Positions 1-11,095 of a DNA stretch of 64,000 bases are shown piece after piece (position 1 is the first letter of the stretch; the number at the start of each line of letters is the position of its first letter). The notes under the pieces were generated by a model. The model was given only the letters and a program-made list of their open reading frames with translations. It made no database searches and was not told the DNA's origin. The stretch is from Ascaphus truei (taxonomy: Eukaryota > Chordata > Amphibia > Anura > Ascaphidae), in assembly GCA_036426205.1 (NCBI GenBank), contig WSYH01000665.1:113886-177885 (forward strand). The letters are read 5' to 3'. Made by a program: the position numbers and the translations under genes.

Positions 1-90
1 GCATATGCCTCATGTCGTGCGCTGCTACGGGGGGACGGGGAGAGAATAACTTATCGCTAAGCTTTTCTATTTTAGCTTTCAGCAGTGTAG

Positions 91-426
91 GAATGTGAGC
101 CTCGGCACGTTACCTGTTGTGTGTGTAATAGAAGGGGTACCGTACACTGCACGGATGTGAGCCTCGGCACGTTACCTGTTCTGTGTGTGTAATAGAAGGG
201 GTACCGTACACTGCACGGATGTGAGAGTTACCAGGGTGCATGTTCTGCGTGTGTAATAGAAGGGGTACCGTACACTGCACGGATGTGAGAGTTACCAGGT
301 TGCATGTTCTGCGTGTGTAATAGAAGGGGTACCGTACACTGCACGGATGTGAGAGTTACCAGGTTGCATGTTCTGCGTGTGTAATAGAAGGGGTACCGTA
401 CACTGCACGGATGTGAGAGTTACCAG
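91..426. repeat. 64-bp tandem repeat, about five copies
   Basis: The phrase cgtacactgcacggatgtga recurs at 141, 205, 269, 333 and 397, an exact 64-bp period. The first copies contain gcctcggcacgttacc where later ones have agagttaccaggttgc, so the array holds two unit variants. It ends at the palindrome that follows. No coding potential seen. Confidence 0.95.
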
Positions 427-429
427 GAT

Positions 430-506
430 ACGGATTTCCAAAATAGAGATTTATTAAAGCATACACAGTGTATGCTTTAATAAATCTCTTTATTTTGGAA
501 ATCCGT
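430..506. repeat. Near-perfect palindrome (hairpin, arms about 37 bp)
   Basis: The left arm (430-466) and right arm (468-506) are near-perfect reverse complements around one central base at 467, with only a small indel and mismatch near the middle of the arms. It directly abuts the 64-bp tandem array. It could be an inverted dimer of a repeat end. No flanking target duplication was identified. Confidence 0.9.
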
Positions 507-599
507 GTGCCCCATCTTCATTCCTTTTTAAACTCCACACGTAACACATACCTCCCCTCGCACACCTAAATCCATCCATAGCTCATTTTCCCTTGTAAC

Positions 600-2160
600 T
601 GAGGATGAGCTCACCACACTCCTCATCATCCCACTCTACAACCTACCCCCTTGATCCTATTCCCTCACATGTCCTCCACTCCCTCTATGGCACAGTAAGC
701 CCCACACTAACTCGCGTTTTTAACCACTCACCTCCTAGCACATTCAGATCTTCTTTTAAGCATGGAAAAAAGTGGTTGCACTGCTCAACATTAGTAAATT
801 ATGGTATATAACTTTGTAATGTGAAATGTGGGTGCTACCTGTGCAAGGTAAGTTTTGACCAATACTTAAAGGGAGATATGTGAATAGAAATTATTTTAAA
901 CATGAACTCATCACACTCATTCTAAAGGAACCCTCTCTTGACCCAGCTTCCATCTGAAACTCCTGCTCTCACTCCTCCACTTTACCGCCAAGCTACTAGA
1001 GTGACTTGTATACAACCACTTGACTAACTTTCTGTACTCATCTCGTTACTTGAGTCTTTGCAATCTGGTTTCTGTGCTCTACACTCCACTGAGACACCAC
1101 TAACAAAAGTGGCCAATCACCTACTCACAACCAAATCTAAGGGTTACTTCTCCTTACTAATTCTCTTGGATCTCTGCTGCCTTTGACACTATTGATCATC
1201 CCCTTCTCCTGCACACTGTCCACTCTATTGTCCTTTGCAGCCCTCTCCTGGTACATATCCTCCCTATCAAACCACATGTTCAGTGTTTCCTTTTCTGGTG
1301 TCTCCTTCTATTTACTCGCTCTCTCTGTCTGGGTCCCACAAGGCTCGGTTCTTTGCCATCTTTTTTTCTCACTCTACACCTCTTCTGTTGGTGAACTAAT
1401 ATAATCTTTTGACTTTCAGTATCATCTCTATGCTGCTGACACCTAAATGTACCTTTGTTCCCCTAAACTCTCTTCCTCTCTTGACCCATGTCAGTCTCTC
1501 TGTAATCCCACCATTACCTGAAGCTTAGCAGGATTAATACACACTCCTCTTCCACTGCCACCCCAAGACCGCTGTCTAGGTGCAATATTTGACTTTGATA
1601 CCTCCTTCATTCCTCACATTCAGTCCGTCACGAAGTCCTGCCATCCCCACTTAAGAAATTTTGCCAGGATACACACGTTTCACTCCTAATGCAACTAAAA
1701 TCCCAGTTCACTCATTCATCTTGTCCCACCTTGATTACTGCAACCTTTTCCTAGTTGGAATACCCCTTTTTTGGCTGTACCACTCCATGCAAAATGCTGC
1801 CGCCAGATTCATTTACCTCACCCTCTGCTCCAATTCTGCTACTTCACTATGCAAATTCCTGCACTGGCTTTCCATATCTTCTAAATCAAATTTTAAACCC
1901 TAGCACTAAATTACAATGCTCAACTATGCTGTCCCCAGCCCCCTCATTCTCAAATAAGTCCATAAATGCCCCCTACATTCTCCACATGACATCCACCTCT
2001 CCATGCCTTATTACCTCCTCGCAGTCTCACCTACAAGTCTTATCCCGTCCTACACCCTCTCTCTTGGAGTTCCCTACCACTCACCATCAGACTTTCTCCC
2101 AGGTTTCAGACATTAAAAAACTCCCTGAAAACTCGCCATTTTAAGGAACCTCTCTGACAT
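600..2160 (+). mobile_element. Decayed LINE (L2/CR1-type reverse transcriptase remnant)
   Basis: Broken plus-strand frames carry LINE reverse-transcriptase traces in the right order: an [15 protein letters not shown] block near 1,180-1,210, a VPQGSVL block near 1,330-1,355, a YADDT-like site near 1,425-1,445, and the tail signature SHLDYCN...QNAAARFIYL near 1,720-1,820 followed by LHWLSIS. Many stops and frame changes separate the blocks, so it is not functional. The tail signature is typical of the L2/CR1 group. The exact clade and element ends are not resolved. Confidence 0.75.
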
Positions 2161-2355
2161 ACCTCTAACATGCACCCAACCCCGCTCCTTCCCTATGGAT
2201 ATGAGCTGTGCAGATGGACCAGCCTCCATGCTATCTACCCTCTAACATGCAAACCTTAATGTGATCAACTGTGCAGCTTGACCATACTCTATTCTGAGAT
2301 ACACTCCAACCCACAATGAGCAGCCACTTTCAATTTTGTTATAGCATTTCCCCTT

Positions 2356-3220
2356 TGTAACGCCTGTATGCCCGCAGACCTGGCCAGTCCCCAGTACTGA
2401 GGTGGGTAAGTGTGTAACACACACCCACAGCAGTGAGGGCGTGCCCGGAGTGTGGTAAGTTGCGTTGCCGGGCCTGGTGAGTAAGGGTTAACGTTATACT
2501 TGCTGAGTCCGGGGTGCCAGAGGTCGGAAGGTAATGTCCAAGAGCCAGAGTTCAGGGGTTGGAGAGAGCAGTGTAGTGATGTCTGAAAGCCAGGGTTCAA
2601 GGGCAGGAGAAGGCAGCTACAGGAAAGCTATGCAGAGCAAGGACTGAGAGGACAGAGTGGGGTTATATGGGAAGAAGGGCCAATAGGGGTGAGGGGTGGA
2701 GCAGAGGTTTAACTGGGTAATTGCAGGGATAGGTCCGTGAGAGCAGGGGAGGAGACAGGGAGGTAATCCAGGGTAATTGCCTGCAACCGACGAGGGGCGG
2801 AACCAGTGCCTGGGGACGGCTGATAACTAGAGCTGGTGCGCGCGCGCCTTCTGTAAAATTGTTAGCCGCGTGCACCGCACCTGGGCGTGAGGGGAGTATC
2901 GCGGAGGAGGCGCTCGGCATGAGAGGCAGAAGGGAAGGAGGAGCAGAGGAGCCAGGTACGGTAAGGGCTGGGATGACGGAGGCATGCCGGGGGGCGCGTG
3001 TCCCACGGCAAGTGACAAGCGATCGGGAGCGCACGCGCGCTTAGTGAGGGGGCCGCGCGCGTGCCCTGAACGTGTGCCTGGGCGTGCAGACCGTGCAGCG
3101 GAGGAACGGCTCAGAGAGGAGGAGAGGGAGTGGGGACGTAGGGAAGAGGGACAGCTAGCCGCCGTGGGGTCGGGTGTGATGGGGACACGCTGGGAAGCGC
3201 GAGTCCCCCGATCCATTACA
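2356..3220. mobile_element. Solo LTR, family A (copy A1)
   Basis: The segment begins TGTAACGC, ends CCATTACA, and is flanked by a perfect 5-bp duplication, CCCTT, at 2,351-2,355 and 3,221-3,225. It is GC- and CpG-rich, especially 2,820-3,220. Its opening matches the segments at 48,918 and 58,400 (a ctgaggtggg block followed by cacagcc-type sequence). No internal retroelement region lies on either side, so it is a solo LTR. Long reading frames inside it are composition artefacts. Confidence 0.85.
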
Positions 3221-3225
3221 CCCTT

Positions 3226-3600
3226 ATTCCAGTGGTGGGATTCAGAAATTTTAGCAACCGGTTCTCTCTCACCTTACCGCCCAAACACTGAGAACCTGAA
3301 CAGAACCCTGGGACCCAAAACTGGGGTACCGGAACCTAACTTGCAGTGTACATCTGCATTGCCTCAAAGGCGGACAGCCTGATGGAGCTCCCCAAGAGCT
3401 GCTCCCCTCTGCACAGGACCAGCATGCTAAGGGTTAACATTTGCTTGTACTTTGTGGAACGTCAACCGCACCCACTGGAATGTTCATGAGCCAAGAGGAC
3501 ACAAATAACATTTTGTTTACAGCTGCATTGAATCTCAACCCCACCAGTGTACGTCTGCGTTGCCTCAAAGGCGGACAGACTTTGGCGCAGCCGAAGGGTG
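3226..3600. repeat. Repeat fragment with a hAT-like end and a 33-bp direct repeat
   Basis: After the LTR duplication the sequence runs cagtggtgggattc, which resembles a hAT-type terminus, but no matching second end was seen. Two near-identical stretches containing ttgcctcaaaggcggacag lie about 195 bp apart, near 3,350 and 3,545. No gene is recognised. Confidence 0.4.
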
Positions 3601-3840
3601 TGAGCCGTTTGGTGATGTTTAAAGCTGCTCTATTTCAATCTGAAACTCACAAGCCTTTTATCCCCTGTACCCAAGTTTACAACTCTATCTATCCATGAAA
3701 TGTCTGTGAATTCACTGTATAACTCTATTCTTTTAATGTAACCATGTATTTTTATAACTCTGTGCCCAGGACATACTTGAAAATGAGGTAACTCTCAATG
3801 TATTACAGTACTTCCTAGTAAAAAATTTTTATAAAATAAC
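3601..3840 (+). mobile_element. 3' tail of a LINE
   Basis: The sequence aggacatacttgaaaatgag followed by aactctcaatgtattac recurs in closely similar form at 51,895-51,940, and in reverse complement at 25,505-25,560 at the 3' end of the LINE there. The short frame before it ends like a LINE ORF2 C-terminus. It is therefore a 5'-truncated copy of the same LINE group. From 3,841 to 4,195 nothing recognisable is seen. Confidence 0.6.
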
Positions 3841-4195
3841 TTGATCCAAGTCATGTTATTTATAAATGACCAGACTGTTACATCATTTTTTCTAAATTTC
3901 AATCCAAGTATTCACCAATTTGCACCAATTTATATTCTGTTTCGTAAAACATCTGGGTTGGAGTCTTGGAAGAGTGTGCCCTTCCCAGGTGTTTTTTTTT
4001 TTAGGAAATAGAATATGAAAGTGCATGCTTGGAGTGAAATTTAGAACAAATGATGTAATGGTCAGATAAATAAATTGGTCATACTGTACATGGCGAGAAA
4101 TACTGATCTTAATGCTCCTCCCACAAATTCCAAGATTGTTGCACCCCTCCTCATCCTCTCTCCCCAACCTCTCACCCTCCTCCACTTTCACTCCC

Positions 4196-4390
4196 TCCCA
4201 TCATCCTCTCACCCGCCCTCCCTTCGTCCTCTCACCCGCCCTCCCTTCGTCCTCTCACCCGCCCTCCCTTCGTCCTCTCTCACCCGCCCTCCCTTCGTCC
4301 TCTCACCCGCCCTCCCTTCGTCCTCTCTCACCCGACCTCCCTTCGTCCTCTCTCACCCGACCTCCCTTCGTCCTCTCTCACCATCCCCCC
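4196..4390. repeat. CT-rich minisatellite (unit about 23 bp)
   Basis: About eight near-identical units built on ctcacccgccctcccttcgt, some one dinucleotide longer or shorter, followed by a C tract at 4,385-4,398. Overlapping open frames in several phases come from the repeat and are not genes. Confidence 0.9.
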
Positions 4391-4394
4391 CCCC

Positions 4395-4848
4395 CCAGGC
4401 TGGGACCCGGGACAGAAGGGGGACACTCACCGCGCACAGAGCAGAGGAGCCGGGAGCGGGAAGGCAGTCAGTCACGTGTGCGCTTCACAAAGCGGAAGCC
4501 CCGCCCCCGGCTTCCTCTGACATGCTGCGACCAATCCCCTGCGGGTCGGCCGGCATTCTAAGTCCCGCCCACGGCAGCATCATTCATCCAATCCCCTACG
4601 GGCCGGCCGGCATTCTAAGTCCCGCCCCCGGCATTTTCCTGCATTCAGTCCCCCCGGCAGCATTCACACGCCATTCACACACACATTGCACATACAAAAT
4701 ACTTACCGGCCGCCGCATTCTCCTCACCGCCGCTGCCCCGCACTACCGGGACCAGGGACAAAAACCGGGACAGACTTAAACCGGGACAGGCCTCAAAAAA
4801 ACGGGACTGTACCGGTAAAACCGGTACGAATGGTCACCCTAGCTATAG
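4395..4848. mobile_element. GC-rich repeat fragment with TIR-like right end
   Basis: It contains a tandem duplication of about 60 bp near 4,531-4,630 (ggccggcattctaagtcccg appears twice). It ends with ccgggac/ccggt repeats and ggtcaccctag, a terminus resembling hAT-type ends. The left end was not found, so the class is tentative. From 4,849 to 5,546 nothing is recognised. Confidence 0.4.
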
Positions 4849-5554
4849 AACAATAAACGTCTATAGTGCTAAATACATTGTAGGTCAGTGGTTGAGGCCT
4901 TGCTCTACAGTGATTAGAAACTGCTGCCATCTTGTGGCATTTCACAGAACAGGCTACAGAAATAAAACAACCGCAATCTAATGTTTCTGAACAATACTTT
5001 CAATTGAAAAATTACCTCTATAAGCAAAATGCCTGGATATATGTAAATAGTATCATGAATTAAAGCAATGAAAAAGGACATCCTTTTTCAATGTAATCTA
5101 TTATGTTACTGGATCACATTTTCAAAGAGCTTCCTGTTCAAGCATTAGGCTTTGATGTACACCTCTCCCAATATTGGATTCTCCATTATGTAACCCCACA
5201 TGCTTTTCCCCAGACTGATTGTACATATGCTAGGGCCAGGGCCCAAGTCCTACTCTCCTCTGTGAATGAAATGCTAGGCCGCTAGCGGAGAGCTTGGAGG
5301 AGGTCAGACAGTATATGACACAACAAGTATCTTTGAATAACAGGGGCTTTTATTTATATGCTGCAGCCGTAACACATTTGTGATCCTCAATCGTGTAATT
5401 ATCCTGCAACAAAGGTTAAACAACAATACACCAGCACGTGAGTCGCAGCACATTACTCGCTCAATGTCTCTCTGTTAGTCCCAATAACCCCATGTTATTA
5501 TGGGTGTCGGCACAGTGATGAAGCTCTTAGGTGTATTGAGTTAAATGTTGCATG

Positions 5555-5922
5555 CAGTGTCAGATTTCCTGTTAGACCCGGGCCTAAAGCGGTAACATTT
5601 TGGGGCGGCAAAAATTTCCGCCCCCATATAATTTTGCCGCACTGTCAGGCCTATTGGACCTAATATGAAGCTACTTGCCTGTGTGTGCCGTCTTCTTTCT
5701 GCCACCCTCCTGCTCCTTCGGAATCCCTGCATCAGATGATGCTGCAGACAGCCCACAGTGTCTTGTTGCATGTGAAATGACATCGCATTTCCAGGGCAAC
5801 ACGCTGTCGTCCGACGCCACATTGGTGACGTCGCGGCATCATTTGACGCCAGGATTCCAAAGGAGCTGGAGGGCAGCACCAAGGAGGTGGGCGACACAGG
5901 CAAGTGTGGAAATCTGCCACTG
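5555..5922. mobile_element. hAT-type miniature element with 8-bp target duplication
   Basis: The termini are CAGTGTCAGATTTCC and, reading inward from the other end, CAGTGGCAGATTTCC (14 of 15 match). The flanks are GTTGCATG (5,547-5,554) and GTTGCAGG (5,923-5,930), an 8-bp duplication with one mismatch, as expected of hAT elements. The 368-bp interior is largely self-complementary (gcatcagatgatgctgcag and its counterpart), has no transposase, and is therefore non-autonomous. The stretch 5,931-6,190 has no recognisable feature. Confidence 0.85.
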
Positions 5923-6195
5923 GTTGCAGGCCTGCAAAGGCCTCAAAGACATGGAAAGAAGCTGGTATGTGTAATCAACGGTACTGTGGTGGGATCCCCT
6001 CGGGGGTTACTCATGACTCCTGGAACATGAGCAGCTGACACGTGGGTTAGATCTTGACTGTCCTATCTGTGGCTGCTCCGAATTAGCAGAACTGGAGTGG
6101 CTCTGCTCACGTGCTGTTCTTGGCACCCAACCTGACTGGGACAGGGAAGCGATCCTCCTTGTCTCGACAGCTCTGCCCTTTCATGCTGTGCTGGG

Positions 6196-8545
6196 TGTGA
6201 CGGTGAAGGGGTAACCAGGCTCACAATAAAGGTTATGCCTGTTTGGTTACCTCTGATCCATGTATAAGGGTTTGGGAGTGTCAGCTCTTGAGCCCAGTGA
6301 TTGTATATGCATTGTGAATAATTATGCGACAAAAAAGAATTTATGTTTTAACCTTTCCAGGAGTGCCAGCAAGCAGAGATTGCTAGGCTATGTGTTTCAA
6401 GAAGGTTTTACAGAGAAAGTGTTGTGAGAATGTGCCTAGCTAGTTGGGGTCCAGAGTTGCAGAATACCCCTAAAATTTTGCTGGGAATCAGATCGGATTC
6501 CTGGATACATATAGGCACATTGCTCCGGCAAAATCTGCCCTTGAAAATGCTTGCACAATTCACCGCTAGGATTCCCTGCTTCCCAGGTCAGTTTCATTTC
6601 GCCAGGTTACGACAGATCCAATGTGATCATTCTTCCTGTAATTATACAGGTAAACTATAATAAATTGAGAGAGCGATCTGGGGAGAGAAGAGGTCAAAGC
6701 AAACCTCAAAGCTCCCTTGGGAACATTGATTTAATCCCACTCAATTGTTCCCATCATAAATATAATCCTGAGTGCCTTAATTACTCGACATTGGATTTCA
6801 TGTGTGTGCCCCATCTTTGGACTTTTTTAACCCCATTATTTTATATACTGATCATCATTAAAAGTTTATTTTAATTATACTCATTAAACATTCAGTTAGG
6901 ACACTGAGTGCTACAACTGGGTTCTTGTTCTCTATACCTACATATTATACAGGTAAATATTCCCCATACCAGAAAAACTTAGGATATTTTTCAAAGTGTA
7001 TATTTTTATTAAACATTGTGTTTTAAAACATATATTCTTATGCACAGTATAATGAGCTGGGTCTTTCCGGACCGGTGTTCTGGGTGAGTCACAGGGCTAC
7101 AAGCTTGGTGCCAGCGAGTCTACCCAGACATCGGACATGAAAGCCACAGAGGATGCCAGAGGTGTGAAGACAATTTGGGCAGGAGGTTTAAGCCGAGTAC
7201 CCACGTCCTGGGATGAATGAAAGTCCTCGGGACTACCAGTTGCCTTCCCAGACTGTGAGGAGCCTAAACCAGTGTGTGGCTTCTGTTTATTAAGTGTCAG
7301 AGGTGGCAATCTTGCGCATGCCCTTGGATAATTCAGAAGATCCGCTTGCCCGGCTTCAGAAGACTGGCATCGCTCTGATTGGCTGGTAGGGAATTTCCCA
7401 CGCTCGGATTGGCTGTACTATTTCATGAATGATCTCAGAAATACTATGACTCCCTCAGCCAATCCGGTCATCAGATTCTAAATGCCAGAACAGCAGCGGC
7501 AAATTTGAAATGCCCAGCTTTTTGGGACCAAGTTCTCAAAAAGGAACATAGCGATCGCGGCTGGGATTGTAAGCAGAATCGAGTTCCAGGACGTTTGGAA
7601 CTAGCTCCCAGGGAACTTATTTCAACAACTCCGGAGGAAAGTCAGCGGTGGCGTCAGGAACTTCATGTCGATTTGAGTTCCAGGACATCTAGGACTAACT
7701 CCCAGTCAACTAAAGACTCTTGTTTCATGTCATATTAAGCTAGGAAAGTCTATTTTTTTTGCCCCAGGTCCCAAGTCAGTGTGTTCTTCTTATGTCGTTT
7801 GTGTAACATTGTGTGTTTGCCTTTTCATGCAAATAAATATCTACCATATCTCCTCGATTGTAAGACGCCTTCAATTGTAAGACGCACCATCGATTTGGAC
7901 CTTACAATCGACGAAAATTACTTTTTCACTTACCATGTTTCAGGAGAGGTCCCATGTCAGCAGAGGACGAAGCGGGAGGCGGCGGCAGGAGAGGTCCCAC
8001 GTCTACAGATGGTTGAAGATGGACAGTGGGTGGGTGTGCGGCAGCAGGACAGGTCCAACGTCTGCAGGTGAATGAAGATAAGAAGACAGCGGGCCTGCGG
8101 CGGCAGGAGATCATAATAGCAGGAGAGCGGAGCAGGAGCAGAGCTTCATAGTGGAACGGCTGGGGATGAGCGCACTGTAACCGGAAGTCAGACACCGGTC
8201 AACTTCCAGTGTTACAGTTGTGCACCTCCCAAGCTGTTCCCCTATGCCGCTCTGTTCCTGCTATTATGATCTATTAGTCGCCTCCGCCACTGCATGCCCG
8301 CTGTCTTATCTTTCACCTGCAGACTTGGGACCTGTCCTGCCACCGCCACCGCACTCCCGGCCACTGTCCATCTTCAATCATCTGCAATACATCGATTCTA
8401 AGACGCACCACGATTTCATACATGTGAAAATCGAAAAAAAGGTGCGTCTTAGAATTGAGGAAATAGGGTAATTAATTTCACTTATCTTGTTTTGCTCAGT
8501 GTATGATCCAGATAAAAATGTGTAAATGCCTGGTCTCCCGTGACA
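6196..8545 (+). mobile_element. Solo LTR, family B (copy B1), interrupted by a TIR element
   Basis: It begins TGTGACGG, ends CCCGTGACA, and is bounded by perfect CTGGG duplications at 6,191-6,195 and 8,546-8,550. A polyadenylation-type AAATAAAT lies near 7,830, and the last stretch (8,471-8,545) resembles the 3' end of copy B2 at 27,890-27,973. The TIR element at 7,842-8,470 sits between the poly(A) region and that 3' end, so it inserted after the LTR. Without it the LTR is about 1.7 kb. Confidence 0.8.
7842..8470. mobile_element. TA-target TIR element nested in LTR B1
   Basis: Termini are TACCATATCTCCTCGATTGT and, from the other end, TACCCTATTTCCTCAATTCT, both continuing into AAGACGC. Each includes a flanking TA. 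Further inward the ends carry more complementary taagacgcacc motifs. Such ends are common among Tc1/mariner-pogo type elements, but the superfamily is only inferred. No transposase is present; a CpG-rich interior with gcggcaggag blocks fills the centre. Confidence 0.75.
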
Positions 8546-8639
8546 CTGGGGACTATTAAACTCTCTCCTTAGTCCCGCCCCCCAGGATTCTCTTTGATTG
8601 GTTCAAGAGCCTGTCCATCAATTTCGGATAATCTCAGTT

Positions 8640-9130
8640 AATTTAGAGGGTTATTCCCTTTTTTGGAAGGATCAAGCAAATAGAAGAGGAGGTGGATTAT
8701 GTTTATATGTTAAATCTCATCTAAAATCTATTATAAGAGAAGATGTTTATGAAAGGAAATAATGAAAATGTAGAGACCTTGTGGATAGAAATTAGCAGTG
8801 GAGGTAAAAGTACAAAGAAAATGTTGGGATATGCTATAAAACACCAAATATCTGTAAAATTGCAGAAGCCAAAATACTTTTCCAAATGGAGGAGGTATCA
8901 AAACTAGGTCATGTTTAATTATCCAGACTTGGACTGGGGCAATGAGATTAGCATTACAACTAAAGGAAATGGCCTTTTTTGGCTGCTTAAAGACAATTAC
9001 ATGACCCAAATTATTGAGGAACCACCTTGGAGAGGAGCAATTCTGGATTTGGTAATATCAAACAATGTAGAAGTAACACACATACACGGAATTCACAGTT
9101 ACTATTCATATAGAAGTGCAAATAGGTAAA
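8640..9130 (+). mobile_element. CR1-type LINE endonuclease fragment
   Basis: Plus-strand frames read as an AP-endonuclease remnant: a GGG-LCLYVKSHL-like block near 8,690-8,725, an ETLWIEIS block near 8,775, a YPDLDW block near 8,918-8,936 and IIEEPPWRGAILDLVISNN near 9,010-9,065. The IEEP.RRGA.LDLVLTN order is typical of CR1-group endonuclease domains. A frame change and a stop separate the blocks, and no reverse transcriptase follows. It is a dead fragment. Confidence 0.7.
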
Positions 9131-9339
9131 ACAGTGGCTGTGTGCCGAGCATGGGCGTTCGAAGTCAAACTTCTTTGCGTTTTGGCACTGAAATTGTGTT
9201 TTGATTTTTAATTAAAAATATCACTATCACAAATACAATTTCTGTGACAAAACAGTGACAAAACACAACAAACTTTCACTTAATGTACGTGCTCAGCACA
9301 CACACACTTTTTTTTGTTAACTCTCCCTTTAAGGTGGAG

Positions 9340-9931
9340 ATGTTATTTGATAATAGTATGGCCACCTCCAATTTTTTCCATCAGCGGATGCTGTGAATAA
9401 CTGAGGATATTGTTTGTCCCAATATGTTGGTGTAGAGCTAGGGGTAAAATGTGTCTCCTGGAGGAATATTATGTCTCCTTTTATATTCAAGTAGAACTAA
9501 ATAACAAAAATCAGGATATATGCAAGTTGGGATGCCCCAACTGAATGAGGATAAAGGTAAATCAAGCAGGGAGAAAATGGTGGGTGCTGCAGGCAACAAA
9601 GACCTAGTCAGGTTAACAACATTTATAGCAAGAGGGTAGCCAAGCACACCAAGCGAGAGATGCAAAAAGATCATTTTAATGACTGAACACAGTCATAGAA
9701 CATCCAACGTTTCGGTGATGGTGTTTCAGGGATGAAGGTGTTAGTCACCGAAACGTTGGATGTTCTATGCCTGTGTTCAGTCATTAAAATTATCTTTTTG
9801 CTCTGATCTTTTTGCATCTCTAGCTTGGTGTGCTCGGCTACCCTCTTCCTTATATATTCAGCCATTGCTATCCTTTTCTTGATTGGATTATTTAGGCCCT
9901 TGGTGTTATGTGATATCAATCTCAAAGTCAT
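9340..9931 (-). mobile_element. L1 ORF2 endonuclease fragment, split by an insertion
   Basis: On the minus strand the L1 ORF2 start region reads LRLISHNTKGLNNPIKKRIA (about 9,930-9,865). The next expected block, DIIFLQETHF, is found only after a gap, near 9,470-9,440, followed by a decayed GK-L-VAILLSNNIS-like stretch. The 357 bp between are a separate insertion (see 9,491-9,847). This is the first part of the L1 apurinic endonuclease domain only, so the copy is truncated and inactive. Confidence 0.75.
9491..9847. mobile_element. Hairpin-ended retroelement insertion inside the L1
   Basis: The insert is flanked by CCTTTTATATTCAA (9,477-9,490) and CCTTATATATTCAG (9,848-9,861), 12 of 14 identical, and it splits the L1 endonuclease cleanly. 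Its right half is a large inverted repeat: the arm 9,634-9,717 is complementary to 9,749-9,845 (ccgaaacgttggatgttcta in both). Between the arms, gggatgaaggtgttagtcac then cgaaacg resembles a hammerhead ribozyme layout. A Penelope-type non-autonomous element is the best guess. Confidence 0.6.
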
Positions 9932-10610
9932 TTTTATTTATCTATTTTTTGAATCGTCTTCTCTTATGGTTTTTTTTCCCTGTTTTAATATTAGCAGTTA
10001 TCCGGTATATACTTTTACACATATTGAAACAGAGAAAAATACTTAAACATTAAAGGTGTTACATTGACATTAAAGGAATAATCCAGGTGTCTAACAGAAC
10101 CTGGATTCATTTGTTCACTCGTCGTGAACCTTTGTTCTTTGAGGAAGCACAGCAGTGCGAATCCCACACTCATAACTCTAAGTGTTAGGACCGTATGGCG
10201 AGTTTGGGCACCGGCCCGTCCTGAAGTTTTTGTTTCTGTCTCCTCATCCGGAGGAGTAGTTGCTCTTCTGGGCAATTGTACTTGCTCACCAATCGTTGTT
10301 TTTTTTACTTTAAACAAACATAAATTGGAAGAACACAATTCAACAGGTAAAACCATACACAAATATCGAGTTGACTTAATCCTTTTATTACTATCTATTT
10401 GCTCTTAACATATAGCTACTATGACTTTTGACCAATTAGGTTGCTCGCTTTTCGTGGTAGCACATTTGGAATCAATATTGTATTTTCTTTTACAGTTCTT
10501 TCTTTACGCTCTCCTTTATAACTTTACTACGTTTAGTTTAGTTGCCTAACCTATTAACTCCTTTACTTAGATTATAAACCTCTATCTGGGCTTCTGCAGT
10601 GTTTCCCCTT
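9932..10610. other. Unassigned stretch
   Basis: AT-rich sequence with a CpG-bearing central part (10,140-10,270). Short open frames on both strands have no recognisable domain and no splice or promoter context. Nothing further could be supported. Confidence 0.5.
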
Positions 10611-11095
10611 GTTTTACACTGACACATATAAACACCCAAACACTGCTGCTGCTGCTGATACACTAACACTGACACACACCGTTGCTGCTAATGACACACT
10701 GACACATATAAACACACAAACAATGCTGCTGCTGCTACTGACACACTGACACAAGCTGCTGCTGCTGACACACGGACACATATAAACACACACACTGCTG
10801 TTGCTGCTGACACACTGACACACACTGCTGCTACTGACACATACAAACACTGCTGCTGCTGCTGACTCACTGACACACACTGCTGCTGACACTGACACAA
10901 ACACACACAAACACTGCTGCTGCAGCTGCCACACTGACACAAACACTGCTACTGACACACTGACATACTCACACACAAACACTGCTGCTGACACAGACAC
11001 ACAGAAACACTGCTGATGCCACACACTGCTGCAGACACACTGACTGACAAACACACACACAGAAACTGTAGACACAAACAAACTGTAGAGAGCCA
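10611..11095. repeat. Minisatellite of (GCTGCTGCTGACACACTGACACA)-like units
   Basis: Irregular tandem array mixing CTG/GCTGCT triplets with ACACTGACACA and ATACAAACACA blocks. It gives open frames up to 160 codons on the minus strand made of Cys, Val and Ser repeats, which are repeat artefacts. From 11,096 to 11,804 only scattered repeat-like sequence is seen (two cggaccaatcccctgccct copies near 11,200 and 11,245). Confidence 0.9.

Noticed and set aside
91..426. CRISPR-like array
   Set aside because: Units are contiguous 64-bp tandem copies with no unique spacers, in a vertebrate genome.
2663..3382. Arg/Pro-rich ORFs of over 100 codons on both strands
   Set aside because: They lie in the CpG-rich part of solo LTR A1.
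4075..4779. 234-codon plus-strand ORF and its overlapping partners
   Set aside because: Runs through a CT-rich minisatellite and GC-rich repeat; several frames are open at once.
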